Positions 1-9,283 are shown, numbered from the stretch's first letter. The stretch: DNA of 64,000 bases from Bacillus sp. 103mf (GCF_900116295.1 NZ_FPAF01000003.1:62001-126000), one strand, 5' to 3'. The notes: generated from the letters alone by a model not told the origin. Numbers and translations are program-made.

Positions 1-561
1 GGGGAGAGTTCTGGATTTCCAATCACAAAATTGTTTTTAAAAGGAATGCATAAGGAGTGGTTTTAGTATACAGGCTTGTTAACTACTAACAGCTGATTGT
101 TGCTTAGAAGCTATTATTTCACTAACGGGTGCAAGAGTTGAACAACAAATCTTAAAGGACTTGATACTCTCCAAGTCCTTTTTCCTGTCTATTAGAACCA
201 CTTCGGAAGCATAGCGGAGGTCAATAAAGCACACACGCCCACAGATGCTCAAAATGGCTCGTGGAGGCGTTTTAAGAGGTATCTCCTCTCTTTATATAAG
301 TTATGCTTAGCATCATGTAAGCCTAAATCATTGCTTATATAATGCTGTTAATCTACTATTTATTGAGTAATTCAAGTTCATATAAACAAAAAAGGTAAAT
401 AAACCCCGTTTTAAATATATAGTATGAAAGAATATACTTAAATTAATGAGCAAGATAGTTGAATAAGAAATATTAACTTATATGATATGTTAATTTTAAA
501 TAAATTGATAATCAAATTCAGATAAGTACTACCACCAATTAAGATGTAGGGGCGATTCAAA
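1..561. other. Gene-free left edge with one terminator
   Basis: I see no convincing gene here. A rho-independent terminator sits at 154-183: arms AAAGGACTTG and CAAGTCCTTT around an 8-nt loop, followed by T residues. It probably ends a gene lying left of the window. The phrase ACTAACGGG at 121-129 recurs at 1253-1261 after the LRR gene, which suggests small shared intergenic debris. The rest is AT-rich and without signals I can name. Confidence 0.6.
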
Positions 562-1236
562 ATGGATAACTGGAGAAATAATACGATTTGGTTTGAGCAA
601 ATACCAGATAATCTTCACGCTTACTTAAACTTAAAAGAAGTTAAATTTAATGAGATGAATCATGAAAATATTGAATATTTAACTCTTTGGTATCACAAAA
701 GTAAATTACATAATTTAGTTGATTTATCTATTCCAGAAAGTCTTCTCTATCTCGATTTAACTTGGGCGAATATACATAATTTCATCGGAATAGAAAAATT
801 GACTAATTTAAAGAGGCTAGAATTACACTATTGTACTAAATTACAAACTGATTCTGGTTTGTGTGGATTAGCAGATACGCTAGAACATTTACATATTAAT
901 CAATCAAAAAACTTCGTCCCAAATGAGGATTTATTCTCTTTGAAAAACCTTCGAGTTCTTCGCCTTAATTCTTGCGGTAATCTGGAGAATTTGCATTTTT
1001 TAAATCAATTTCCTAAGCTAATTGAATTTCGATTTGTTGATACTAATGTGTTAGATGGAGACTTATCACCAATATTAGACCATCCAACAATCCGAAGTGT
1101 AGGCTTTCTAAACAAGAGACATTACAATATTAAAGATGATAAGATGGATGCTATGTTAAAGGATAAAAATGGTGGAGAAAAATTTGAAACTGCTATCAAG
1201 TTTGGAAAATATGAGACTTTTAGATATATTTATTAA
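562..1236 (+). CDS. Leucine-rich-repeat protein, possible immunity protein
   Basis: A 224-residue protein with several leucine-rich repeat units of the LxxLxL type between about residues 60 and 175 (for example LKRLELHYC, LRVLRLNSC, LIEFRFVDT). There is no signal peptide or membrane segment, so it is probably cytoplasmic. The start is supported by the upstream GGGGCGATTCAAA leader. The next gene (1340) has nearly the same leader, GGGGGATTCAAA. Repeated leaders in front of unrelated small proteins are typical of immunity-gene arrays downstream of polymorphic toxins, and DUF4240 proteins also occur there. That role is inference; no toxin gene is visible because the window begins just upstream. 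Confidence 0.65.
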   Translation: MDNWRNNTIWFEQIPDNLHAYLNLKEVKFNEMNHENIEYLTLWYHKSKLHNLVDLSIPESLLYLDLTWANIHNFIGIEKLTNLKRLELHYCTKLQTDSGLCGLADTLEHLHINQSKNFVPNEDLFSLKNLRVLRLNSCGNLENLHFLNQFPKLIEFRFVDTNVLDGDLSPILDHPTIRSVGFLNKRHYNIKDDKMDAMLKDKNGGEKFETAIKFGKYETFRYIY

Positions 1237-1339
1237 CTAAATTTGTTATTAAACTAACGGGACAGGTTTGTTGGAGAAGAACAATCGATTATTATAATTA
1301 ATTATTAAGGTAGTATCTAGTCCTTAAGGGGGATTCAAA

Positions 1340-2316
1340 ATGGCTAAAGAAAAATCTAAAAACGCAGTATCAATAGGAGATATCTTTGCAGTAAATTTAC
1401 CAGATGGTAGATATGGGGCAATAAGAGTTGCTGACCACATAGACAATTCTTATCTTATTATTACAACACCATATATCGGAACAGAAATTCCATCTATTAG
1501 AAATGAACTTTTAGGTAATATCCTTCTTCAGAATCGTTTTTTTATGATAATAGCCGTGCATTAATTTGGGTTGATGGAAAAGCACCTAAAGAGGTTATTT
1601 ACATTGGGAATATTCCTTTGACGAATAATAAAGGAAAAATAATATGTAACTCATTCAGTGGGAAATGGGACAATTTTGTTGGAATGGAAGCCTTTTTAGA
1701 GTGGCGATGGGAATATGATAGAGAAAACTTTGAGAAAGAAATTGGGGAAGAAGAAAAAAGAATTAAAGAAGAATATGATAGTAAACCTCAAAAACCTAAA
1801 AAAGTGATGCAGGATAAAGCCTTTTGGTCAATTATTTCCCTACTTAATTTTAATGAAAATGATGAAGAAAAAGTAATAGAACCTGCTGTAAATGCACTGG
1901 CTAAAATGAGTGTAAAGGATATAAAACAATTTGAAGAAGCATTGTCATATAAACTATATTTATTAGACACTAAAGAACACGCTAAAAACATAGGGGAATA
2001 TTCATATAGTGAAATAAAAGAGCATTTCTCAGTGGACTTATTCTTGTATATTAGGTGTTCAGTCATTACTCAAGGGAAAGAGTATTTTGAGGACTCCCTC
2101 AAAAATCCTCAAAATATGCCGCAGGATAACTCCTTTGAACCTTTACTGTTATTAGCATCCGAAGCATATACAAGAAGAACTGGAAAAGAGTTCGAATATA
2201 TCACAGGTTGTGATTATGAATCATTCTCAAATATTGAAGGTTGGGGTACCGTCAGGAAAATGCGGATTTACAACGATAAGGAAATTCCAATATTAAAAAC
2301 CCCAACTTCTCCGTAA
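1340..2316 (+). pseudogene. DUF4240 protein, frame-broken and 3'-truncated by a transposon
   Basis: Two reading frames together make one protein. Frame one runs from ATG 1340 (MAKEKSKNAVSIGD...) to about 1542; the sequel continues in the -1 frame (YDNSRALIWVDGKAPKEV...) to 2316. The switch lies in a run of seven T at 1537-1543, so the cause is loss of one T, a sequencing error, or -1 slippage on TTTTTTT. The C-terminal part (residues AFWSIISLLNF, LYIRCSVITQG, EALLLLASEAY-like, SFSNIEGW) fits the DUF4240 family from memory. After SNIEGW, at 2243, the codons belong to the terminal repeat of the Tn3-family transposon, so the native C-terminus is lost. It was probably an immunity-type gene paired with the LRR gene upstream. 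Confidence 0.7.
2243..2280 (+). repeat. Left terminal inverted repeat of Tn3-family transposon
   Basis: 38 bp starting GGGGTACCGTCAGGAAAATG and ending CAACGATAAG. It lies inside the coding frame of the DUF4240 gene and supplies that gene's last codons. Confidence 0.85.
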
Positions 2317-2429
2317 ATTTATAGAGAAAATTGGGGTTTGTATTACTTCATTAAGGCTCCCTTTTCTTGAATAAGGCTGATAGTAAAACCATCTTCAAAA
2401 GTCCTTTTCAATACGAAAATATATACAAA

Positions 2430-3281
2430 TTAGTTAATCCAATGAGAAGGTCGATGTATATGAGAAGGTAATGATGTCTTTACATCACCTTTAGCCGAAT
2501 TAATCTGCATTTGGGTCAAAAACATACTGGTGGACAGATTTGCACCACTAAAATTAACATCTCGCAAATCCGCACCAATAAAATTCACTGCCCTTAAGTC
2601 CGTATTTCTCATGTCCGCGGCAATCAAATAGGCTCCCCTAAAATCAGTTGCTCTTAAATCTTTTCCCTTTAACTTTTTACCCATCAAATCAGCTCTCGCA
2701 TGGTTAAACTCTTTAATTTTTCGAAGACTAGGCATTTTATCGATTGTATTTCTTCTGACAAAATCACTTGCTGAAGTAAGCAGTTCATTTAAAGAAAATC
2801 GATACATCACCAAATCAAGTGACAATAAATTATCTGCGTCCAACTCCGTTAAATCCTGCAATTCCTTTAACTGTTTTCTCAATTTATCAGCTAAATCATC
2901 CGGTATATTGTAAGACAGAGCTTCTGCCACGTACGCTATCATTTCATGTATTTGCTCCATGATGGGAAACACTTGAAACATTTTCTTCCCAATGTCAGGG
3001 TTTTCTCGCCAACTCTGACCGTTAAAAGTAACTTGAGAAACGACTTGTCCAGCACCCAAACAATCAAATACTGTACAGCCTTTGAATCCTTTCTCCCTCA
3101 ACTGACTATGAATTTGGCAACTATAATCAGACTGCAAATTCATACAAGGAGTGCCTGCCGATTTGTTAATCGGAAAATCACTTGATGCTACAATATTAAG
3201 TGCTGTGCAGCAAAGTCCAAAGCACTTCGTACAATCAGCTGTTAAATTTTCTCTAATATTTTTAGCTGTTTTATTATCCAT
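2430..3281 (-). CDS. Cysteine-rich pentapeptide-repeat protein, transposon passenger
   Basis: A 283-residue protein with two parts. The N-terminal half holds a cysteine cluster (CTKCFGLCC near residue 18, then C46, C55, C69 and C74), which looks like a metal-binding YkgJ-type module. The C-terminal part, about residues 193-255, holds pentapeptide repeats of the A(D/N)LxxxDF type (LKGKDLRATDFRGAYL, ADLRDVNFSGANL) that would form a short right-handed beta-helix. It lies between the left end and the resolvase of the Tn3-family transposon, so it is a passenger gene. Pentapeptide-repeat proteins can protect gyrase, but the repeat stretch here is short and no such role is claimed. Confidence 0.75.
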   Translation of the reverse strand: MDNKTAKNIRENLTADCTKCFGLCCTALNIVASSDFPINKSAGTPCMNLQSDYSCQIHSQLREKGFKGCTVFDCLGAGQVVSQVTFNGQSWRENPDIGKKMFQVFPIMEQIHEMIAYVAEALSYNIPDDLADKLRKQLKELQDLTELDADNLLSLDLVMYRFSLNELLTSASDFVRRNTIDKMPSLRKIKEFNHARADLMGKKLKGKDLRATDFRGAYLIAADMRNTDLRAVNFIGADLRDVNFSGANLSTSMFLTQMQINSAKGDVKTSLPSHIHRPSHWIN

Positions 3282-3369
3282 TTTCTACCTTCTATTCTTT
3301 AGTTAAAAAACTTTTTAATTTATTATATAAGACTTGAAGAATATGCTCCTTTAATGGAATAAGGAATGA

Positions 3370-3945
3370 CTATTTGTTCCCTTCCGATAGCTTTCTATAT
3401 AATGAAGCCCTGGATACATTTGTAATTTCGCAAATTTGATTTACAGTCATTTCTCCCTCTTTATATAGCTTTACTGCATAATTCATTCCTGCGTGATTTT
3501 TATGATATTTCTTTAACCGGCCTTTAAACTTCCCTTCTTTCTTAGCCAGATCAATCCCTTCACGTTGACGCATGCGGATAAGATCTCGCTCTAATTGGTT
3601 AACACCAGCCATTACTGTAATTAAGAATTGGCTGTATGGATTATCCTCTGATAAATCTAGCCATGAATCCTTGATTGATTTTAAGCTTGCCTTTTTACTT
3701 CGTATTATATCAATCAATTCAAATAAATCCTGCGTACTTCGAGTGATCCGAGTTAGATCTGTAACATAAACAATGTCATCTTTCCGTAAATCCTCTAACA
3801 TTTTTTGAAGGTGCTCACGCTCCTTTGTTGCTTCAGAAACTTTTTCTTCAAAAATAATATCCATTCCGATTTCGTTTAATTGCTGAAATTGCCTTGAAGG
3901 ATTTTGGCTAGTCGAACTGACACGTATATAGCCGATTTTTCGCAA
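3370..3945 (-). CDS. tnpR: Serine resolvase of the Tn3-family transposon
   Basis: A small serine recombinase of about 191 residues that resolves cointegrates at the adjacent res region. The N-terminus IGYIRVSSTSQNPSRQ carries the catalytic Ser of the YxRVS motif. LTRITRSTQDL and the QLERDLIRMRQREG helix follow, and a C-terminal helix-turn-helix (NQICEITNVSRASLYRKL) ends the protein. A longer frame starts at 3969, but the TTG at 3945 lies just after AGAGGTGAT and gives the usual start, (M)RKIGYIRVSS. The gene is divergent from tnpA and shares the res/promoter region with it. Confidence 0.85.
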   Translation of the reverse strand: MRKIGYIRVSSTSQNPSRQFQQLNEIGMDIIFEEKVSEATKEREHLQKMLEDLRKDDIVYVTDLTRITRSTQDLFELIDIIRSKKASLKSIKDSWLDLSEDNPYSQFLITVMAGVNQLERDLIRMRQREGIDLAKKEGKFKGRLKKYHKNHAGMNYAVKLYKEGEMTVNQICEITNVSRASLYRKLSEGNK

Positions 3946-3969
3946 AATATCACCTCTTTTTTGAGACAA

Positions 3970-4092
3970 GTCTTATGAGACACTCTTAACTATGATTTTA
4001 TCATTCTACTGCACTTGTATCAATAGAGTACACTCTATTGATATATAATTGAACTAATTAACTGAATAATTACAGAAATGAGATGATACTGT
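3970..4092. other. Putative res site between tnpR and tnpA
   Basis: The 123-bp divergent intergenic region holds a perfect palindrome at 4018-4043 with 12-bp arms (TATCAATAGAGT and its complement) around AC. This is the size and symmetry expected of a resolvase crossover subsite. The region must also hold the promoters of both divergent genes. Confidence 0.6.
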
Positions 4093-7056
4093 ATGAAAAT
4101 TGTGAGAGGTAGAGAATTACTTACACCGGAACAGCGACAGGCCTTTATGCAGATTCCTGAAGATGAGTGGGTGCTAGGAACCTACTACACCTTTTCCAAA
4201 CGAGATTTAAAAATTATAAATAAGCGAAGGAGAGAAGAAAACCGTTTAGGGTTCGCCGTTCAATTAGCCATTCTTCGGTATCCTGGTTGTCCATACACTC
4301 ATATCAAAAGTATCCCAGATTCAGTCATACATTATATATCGAAACAAATCGGTTCCACTCCATCTTCGCTTAGTCTTTATCCTCAAAGAGAAAATACACT
4401 TTGGGATCATTTGAAAGAAATTCGTAATGAATACGACTTTGTAACTTTTACTCTAAAAGAATATCGAATGACATTTAAGCACCTTCATCAATTAGCTTTG
4501 GAAAATGGTGATGCCATTCATCTACTACATGAATGTATAGATTTTCTAAGAAAAAACAAAATCATACTGCCTGCTATCACTACACTTGAAAGAATAGTGT
4601 GGGAGGCAAGGGCAATGGCTGAAGAGAAGCTATTTAATACGGTTAATAAATCTCTAACAAATAAGCAAAAAGAAAAGCTTGAAGAAATCATTACTTGGCA
4701 GCATCCATCGGAATCCAATAAAACGATATTGGGTTGGTTAAAGGAACCACCGGGTCATCCTTCACCCGAAACATTCCTAAAAGTAATAGAACGACTCGAA
4801 TACATACGCGGAATGGAATTAGAAACGGTACAAATTAGTCATTTGCATCGCAATCGCCTGTTACAGCTATCTCGCTTAGGTTCAAGATATGAGCCTTATG
4901 CATTCCGTGACTTTCAAGAGAATAAACGATATTCGATATTAATTGTCTATTTATTACATCTTACTCAGGATTTAACTGATAAAGCTTTTGAAATTCATGA
5001 CAGACAAATACTCAGTCTGTTATCAAAAGGCCGTAAGGTCCAAGAAGAAATTCAGAAACAAAACGGTAAAAAGCTGAATGAGAAGGTCATACACTTTACG
5101 AATATTGGCCAAGCTTTAATCAAAGCAAAAAAGGAAAAATTAGATGTTTTTGACGTTTTAGAATCCGTTATTGAATGGAATTCTTTTGTCTCCTCAGTGG
5201 AAGAAGCTCAGGAACTTGCACGTCCTGCCGACTATGATTATTTAGACTTGCTGCAAAAACGATTTTATTCACTTAGAAAATACACGCCGACGCTATTAAG
5301 GGTATTGGAATTTCATTCTACAAAGGCAAATGAACCACTTTTACAAGCTGTAGAGATTATTCGAGGAATGAACGAATCTGGTAAGCGAAAAGTACCTGAT
5401 GAATCACCTGTTGATTTTATTTCGAAGCGTTGGAAAAAGCATTTATATGAGGATGACGGTACAATCAATCGTCATTATTATGAAATGGCAGTCTTAACGG
5501 AACTAACAGAACATATTCGTGCTGGTGATGTATCCATTGTGGGGAGTAGACAATATAGAGATTTTGAGGAATATCTGTTTTCGGAAGATACATGGAATCA
5601 AAGGAAAGAGAATACGAGGTTATCGGTTAGTTTATCATTCGAAGACTATTTGACGGAGAGAACCAGTAGTCTTAACGAAAGACTAAAGTGGTTGTCTGCC
5701 AATTTCAATAAATTAAATGGGATTTCTCTTGAAAAAGGAAAACTGTCAATTTCACGCTTAGAAAAAGATGTTCCAGAAGAAGCAAAAAAATTTAGTGCAA
5801 GTCTTTATCAAATGCTACCAAGAATAAAATTAACCGATTTACTTATGGATGTTGCTTATATAACAGGATTTCATGAGCAATTTACTCATGCTTCCAATAA
5901 TCGAAAACCAGATAAAGAAGAAACGATCATTATCATGGCTGCCCTTTTAGGAATAGGAATGAATATTGGGTTGAGTAAGATGGCTGATGCCACACCAGGA
6001 CTTACATATAAGCAACTAGCCAATGTATCCCAATGGCGCATGTATGAAGATGCAATGAATAAAGCCCAAGCCGTATTAGTAAATTTTCATCACAAATTAC
6101 AATTGTCTTCCTATTGGGGAGACGGTACAACTTCTTCGTCAGACGGAATGAGAATGCAGCTAGGTGTTTCATCACTTCATGCAGATGCAAACCCACATTA
6201 CGGAACTGGAAAAGGAGCCACCATCTATAGATTTACAAGTGATCAATTCTCTTCTTACTACACAAAGATTATTCATACTAATTCAAGGGATGCAATTCAT
6301 GTTTTGGATGGTTTATTACACCATGATACTGATCTAAACATAGAGGAACATTATACAGACACGGCCGGTTATACAGACCAAATTTTCGGATTGACTCATA
6401 TATTAGGATTTAAGTTTGCTCCAAGGATAAGAGATCTTTCGGACTCAAAACTATTTACAATAGATAAAGCAAGTGAATATCCAAAACTAGAAGCTATTTT
6501 ACGTGGACAAATAAATACAAAGGTCATTAAAGAAAATTATGAGGATGTTTTGCGACTTGCTCACTCTATAAGAGAGGGAACAGTCTCAGCGTCTCTTATT
6601 ATGGGGAAACTAGGCTCTTATTCAAGGCAAAACAGTTTAGCTACAGCCTTACGTGAGATGGGAAGAATCGAAAAAACAATCTTTATTCTAAATTACATTT
6701 CGGATGAATCTTTAAGAAGAAAAATACAAAAAGGATTAAATAAAGGAGAAGCCATGAATGGACTTGCAAGAGCTATTTTCTTCGGAAAACAAGGTGAGCT
6801 TAGGGAACGAACCATACAACATCAATTGCAAAGGGCCAGTGCCTTAAACATAATTATCAATGCCATCAGTATCTGGAATGCTTTACATCTAACAAAAGCA
6901 GTTGAATATCAAAAACGGATAGGTAGTTTTAATGAGGACTTATTGCATCATATGTCACCTTTAGGTTGGGAACATATCAATTTACTAGGAGAATACCATT
7001 TTAATTCAGAGAAAGTGGTCTCATTAGATTCTCTAAGACCATTGAAACTTTCTTAG
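4093..7056 (+). CDS. tnpA: Tn3-family transposase
   Basis: 987 residues, the usual length for a Tn3-family DDE transposase acting on the 38-bp ends. The N-terminal region (LLTPEQRQAFMQIPEDEW, FSKRDLKIINKRRREENRLG) is the DUF4158-type DNA-binding part. The catalytic core is in the C-terminal third: the first Asp in WGDGTTSSSDGMRM (about residue 676), the second Asp in HYTDTAGYTDQIF (about 755) and the Glu in REMGRIEKTIF (about 858). The frame is intact from ATG 4093 and no frameshift is seen. The end of the gene lies 36 bp before the right terminal repeat. Confidence 0.92.
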   Translation: MKIVRGRELLTPEQRQAFMQIPEDEWVLGTYYTFSKRDLKIINKRRREENRLGFAVQLAILRYPGCPYTHIKSIPDSVIHYISKQIGSTPSSLSLYPQRENTLWDHLKEIRNEYDFVTFTLKEYRMTFKHLHQLALENGDAIHLLHECIDFLRKNKIILPAITTLERIVWEARAMAEEKLFNTVNKSLTNKQKEKLEEIITWQHPSESNKTILGWLKEPPGHPSPETFLKVIERLEYIRGMELETVQISHLHRNRLLQLSRLGSRYEPYAFRDFQENKRYSILIVYLLHLTQDLTDKAFEIHDRQILSLLSKGRKVQEEIQKQNGKKLNEKVIHFTNIGQALIKAKKEKLDVFDVLESVIEWNSFVSSVEEAQELARPADYDYLDLLQKRFYSLRKYTPTLLRVLEFHSTKANEPLLQAVEIIRGMNESGKRKVPDESPVDFISKRWKKHLYEDDGTINRHYYEMAVLTELTEHIRAGDVSIVGSRQYRDFEEYLFSEDTWNQRKENTRLSVSLSFEDYLTERTSSLNERLKWLSANFNKLNGISLEKGKLSISRLEKDVPEEAKKFSASLYQMLPRIKLTDLLMDVAYITGFHEQFTHASNNRKPDKEETIIIMAALLGIGMNIGLSKMADATPGLTYKQLANVSQWRMYEDAMNKAQAVLVNFHHKLQLSSYWGDGTTSSSDGMRMQLGVSSLHADANPHYGTGKGATIYRFTSDQFSSYYTKIIHTNSRDAIHVLDGLLHHDTDLNIEEHYTDTAGYTDQIFGLTHILGFKFAPRIRDLSDSKLFTIDKASEYPKLEAILRGQINTKVIKENYEDVLRLAHSIREGTVSASLIMGKLGSYSRQNSLATALREMGRIEKTIFILNYISDESLRRKIQKGLNKGEAMNGLARAIFFGKQGELRERTIQHQLQRASALNIIINAISIWNALHLTKAVEYQKRIGSFNEDLLHHMSPLGWEHINLLGEYHFNSEKVVSLDSLRPLKLS

Positions 7057-7092
7057 CGTTGTTAAAAATAGGGAAATCGTCTTGGAAATGGG

Positions 7093-7130
7093 CTTAGCGT
7101 TGTAAATCCGCATTTTCCTGATGGTACCCC
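7093..7130 (-). repeat. Right terminal inverted repeat of Tn3-family transposon
   Basis: 38 bp, plus strand CTTAGCGTTGTAAATCCGCA to GGTACCCC; its complement matches the left end at 36 of 38 positions. Confidence 0.85.
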
Positions 7131-7695
7131 ATTATAAAATCCTTAAGGTGACCCCAAACAGGCGATCTCTATACTTGCTACGTAATACATACTGGATTTA
7201 TGGAAACATTTCTCAATATTATATTATCGTTATATACACTATAATATAAGTAATTCTTTTTTTATTTATATTTTGTTATTTCCTGTTGCAAGAATCCTTA
7301 TGATAAGGATTCTATTTTTTTGCATCAAATTTCTAGAAAGAAAAGAGATAAGATCGGAGAATGCAATCTTATCTTCAGCATAAGGAGTAAAACAAAGGGT
7401 AATAACCATCTTATTTTTATTATATTATATTTTTTAATATTAAAACCATAGATAACAGTTACATCTATATTGAGAAATTTATTACAAAATTAGTTGTAAA
7501 TGTTTTTAAAAATGAAAGTAAACTTTTGAATATTTGTTTACATTCGTTTCCCCTTAATCATTGACTTCACACTAAATCCCTTGACATCCTCAAAGTTAAC
7601 CGAAAAAGTATACATTCAAAATACTATAAATAAAGAGCTTGAAAAGTCCTTTCAGATTTTCTAAATTATATTTCATTTAATACCGTGATTTTCAA
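7131..7695. other. Gene-free AT-rich stretch right of the transposon
   Basis: No open frame with a ribosome site is seen. A weak hairpin (AGAATCCTTATGATAAGGATTCTATTTTTTTG around 7289-7321) with a T-run looks like a terminator. The rest is strongly AT-rich and without recognised signals until the tetR-type promoter at 7696. Confidence 0.5.
7289..7322 (+). terminator. Rho-independent terminator
   Basis: Arms AGAATCCTTA and TAAGGATTCT with a short TGA loop, followed by a run of T. No obvious gene ends immediately upstream. Confidence 0.6.
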
Positions 7696-7724
7696 TTGAC
7701 AATTTAGTACGAACGTACTAAAAT
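7696..7724 (+). promoter_or_regulatory. Promoter with embedded TetR-type operator
   Basis: TTGACA at 7696-7701, a 17-bp spacer and TAAAAT at 7719-7724 form a near-consensus SigA promoter. The 20-bp near-palindrome TTTAGTACGAACGTACTAAA at 7703-7722 fills the spacer, the classic position for autorepression by the TetR-family protein encoded next. Confidence 0.8.
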
Positions 7725-7730
7725 TAAATT

Positions 7731-8309
7731 ATGACAAAAACAAAAGATAAAATCATTCAAAAATCAATCGAGTTCATCTCAAAATATGGTTATGCTAATT
7801 TTTCAATAGGAAATATTGCTAAAGAGTTGCACATAAGCAAAGGAGTCGTTAATTACCATTTTCCTCAAAAGGAGTTGTTACTAAAAACAATAATCACTCA
7901 ATTTTATGAAAAAGCAGCCACTTATATGGGCGAGCACATGGAATTAAATACGGACGCAAAAAGAACTTTAGAATCGTACATCGAGTCTAATTTGAGATTT
8001 GTATCTGAAAATAAAACAGAAACATTAGCGCTAACAGAAATAGTGTTAAATGCAAGAAATGAAGATGGAAAATTAATCTTTATGGACGAAGATAAAGCCG
8101 TGTTCAAGCCGTTAATTGAGATGTTTAAATATGGCCAAGATGTTGACAAAAGTTTTAGGAAATTCTCTCCTGAAATAATGGCCAGAGCGGTTAGAAGTGT
8201 AATCGATAATTTTAGTTCAGTAATTGCAAAAGGTGAAATAAATGATGTTGATTCAGTAATAAACGATATAAAAGCAATATTTGATAAAGCGACAGAAAGG
8301 AGTAATTAA
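7731..8309 (+). CDS. TetR-family regulator, apparently leaderless mRNA
   Basis: 192 residues with an N-terminal TetR helix-turn-helix (about residues 10-50; IGNIAKELHISKGVVNYHF is the HTH and its conserved YHF end) and a ligand-binding C-terminal domain. It probably represses its own promoter through the palindrome at 7703-7722. The ATG lies 7 nt after the -10 hexamer, so transcription should begin at or next to the start codon, and no Shine-Dalgarno sequence precedes it. The next gene follows after 2 nt and is probably its regulated partner. Confidence 0.8.
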   Translation: MTKTKDKIIQKSIEFISKYGYANFSIGNIAKELHISKGVVNYHFPQKELLLKTIITQFYEKAATYMGEHMELNTDAKRTLESYIESNLRFVSENKTETLALTEIVLNARNEDGKLIFMDEDKAVFKPLIEMFKYGQDVDKSFRKFSPEIMARAVRSVIDNFSSVIAKGEINDVDSVINDIKAIFDKATERSN

Positions 8310-8311
8310 AA

Positions 8312-8524
8312 GTGAATAAAAATGATTTACTCAGACTAGCTGGGGTTATCTTTTTTATTTTTTCAGTTCAAGGGATTTTAAGACCTTTAATCAATATGTT
8401 TCTTGGTCATCCATTAGTTTTTAACTTGTTCCATCTTTCTAGTCCCATTTCACTCGCAATCTATGTGATTCTTTTCGGATTAGGAATTTTGTTAGTTGTA
8501 AAGACAAAACCGTTTAGTAAATAA
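8312..8524 (+). CDS. Small two-helix membrane protein in TetR operon
   Basis: 70 residues from a GTG start. The Shine-Dalgarno AAGGAG lies inside the end of the tetR-type gene. Two hydrophobic segments (about residues 9-30 and 44-64) leave little soluble sequence. It is co-transcribed with the regulator and so probably under its control. The family is not recognised; small inner-membrane proteins next to TetR genes often relate to membrane stress or drug response, which is only context here. A terminator follows at 8611. Confidence 0.6.
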   Translation: MNKNDLLRLAGVIFFIFSVQGILRPLINMFLGHPLVFNLFHLSSPISLAIYVILFGLGILLVVKTKPFSK

Positions 8525-8610
8525 AAAATTAATGCATTTTCCTTTCCCGCTGTATACCATATTGAAATCAAGTTAACATAACCCCACTTATCAGTAGTCA
8601 CTGTATCTAG

Positions 8611-8648
8611 AAAAAACCCCTTCAATTTACTTGCTGAAGGGGTTTCGT
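8611..8648. terminator. Strong bidirectional-looking hairpin terminator
   Basis: AAACCCCTTCA (8614-8624) pairs with TGAAGGGGTTT (8635-8645) across a 10-nt loop. It lies between the plus-strand TetR operon and the minus-strand gene ending at 8716. Confidence 0.75.
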
Positions 8649-8715
8649 ATTTACATAATTTTCGTTAGAGGAAGTAAAAGCACACCTCTCCTCATTTTGG
8701 AGATGGTACTGTATT

Positions 8716-8919
8716 TTATTGTTTTGCTAATCTACAATTTCGTATAATGCTATAAGTCCCTATGGCCAAGAACATGATACTCAGTCCGATAAACGTAGTA
8801 CCCATCCCCTTGTTGCCCTGTGAGAAGTTCTCGATTGCATATAACACCATGGTCAACATACTGATAAACAGAGTAACAATACTAAAAGGATGTATCTTTA
8901 CCATCTTTACCATCTCCAT
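8716..8919 (-). CDS. Small membrane protein, unknown
   Basis: 67 residues with two hydrophobic helices (about 11-28 and 41-58: FSIVTLFISMLTMVLYAI and TFIGLSIMFLAIGTYSII) and a basic C-terminus. The start is uncertain: ATG 8919, 8913 and 8904 are in frame, and GGAG spacing favours 8904. The family is not recognised. It lies alone on the minus strand next to another small membrane gene of similar size. Confidence 0.5.
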   Translation of the reverse strand: MEMVKMVKIHPFSIVTLFISMLTMVLYAIENFSQGNKGMGTTFIGLSIMFLAIGTYSIIRNCRLAKQ

Positions 8920-9067
8920 TTCATAATCTTATGTATACATATTATACCAATGAAGTTGTAGGTTAGATACAGATTTCCCCTGTATACCCTATACATGTTC
9001 AGTTAACATAACGCCCTATTATCAGCAGTAAAAAAGCTAGCGATAAACAAATATTGAATATAAATTT

Positions 9068-9283
9068 TTAATTACTGTTTTTTAATGGAGTGTTTTTAAA
9101 TTTATGTAGAAATATAGATATTCCTAACAATAATATTCCTACAGAAAACATAATAACTTTACTTTGAAATACTTCTCGTCCATTCCAATAGTCTAAAAAC
9201 ATTAGTATTCCATTTTGCACTAACAGAAAAATAGAAAAAAGCGTTGTAAAAGATTTAATTAAACCAAATGTAGATCTTTTCAT
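9068..9283 (-). CDS. Small membrane protein, unknown
   Basis: 71 residues with two predicted membrane helices (about 9-28 and 41-58) and a basic tail HKFKNTPLKN. The ribosome site AGAAGGTG precedes ATG 9283. The family is not recognised; size and topology resemble the neighbouring small membrane gene at 8716. Confidence 0.5.
   Translation of the reverse strand: MKRSTFGLIKSFTTLFSIFLLVQNGILMFLDYWNGREVFQSKVIMFSVGILLLGISIFLHKFKNTPLKNSN

Larger units (their letters stand above)
2243..7130. mobile_element. Tn3-family transposon with pentapeptide-repeat passenger
   Basis: A 4,888-bp unit bounded by 38-bp inverted repeats that begin GGGGTACC and end in TAAG, matching at 36 of 38 positions (2243-2280 and 7093-7130). 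Inside, in order, are a pentapeptide-repeat gene (minus), a serine resolvase (minus), a res region and a Tn3-type transposase (plus), so all functional parts are present. The 5-bp flanks are AGGTT on the left and ATTAT on the right. They do not match, so no target duplication is seen. That points to a later deletion or recombination at one end. A third related end stands alone at 14507. Confidence 0.85.
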
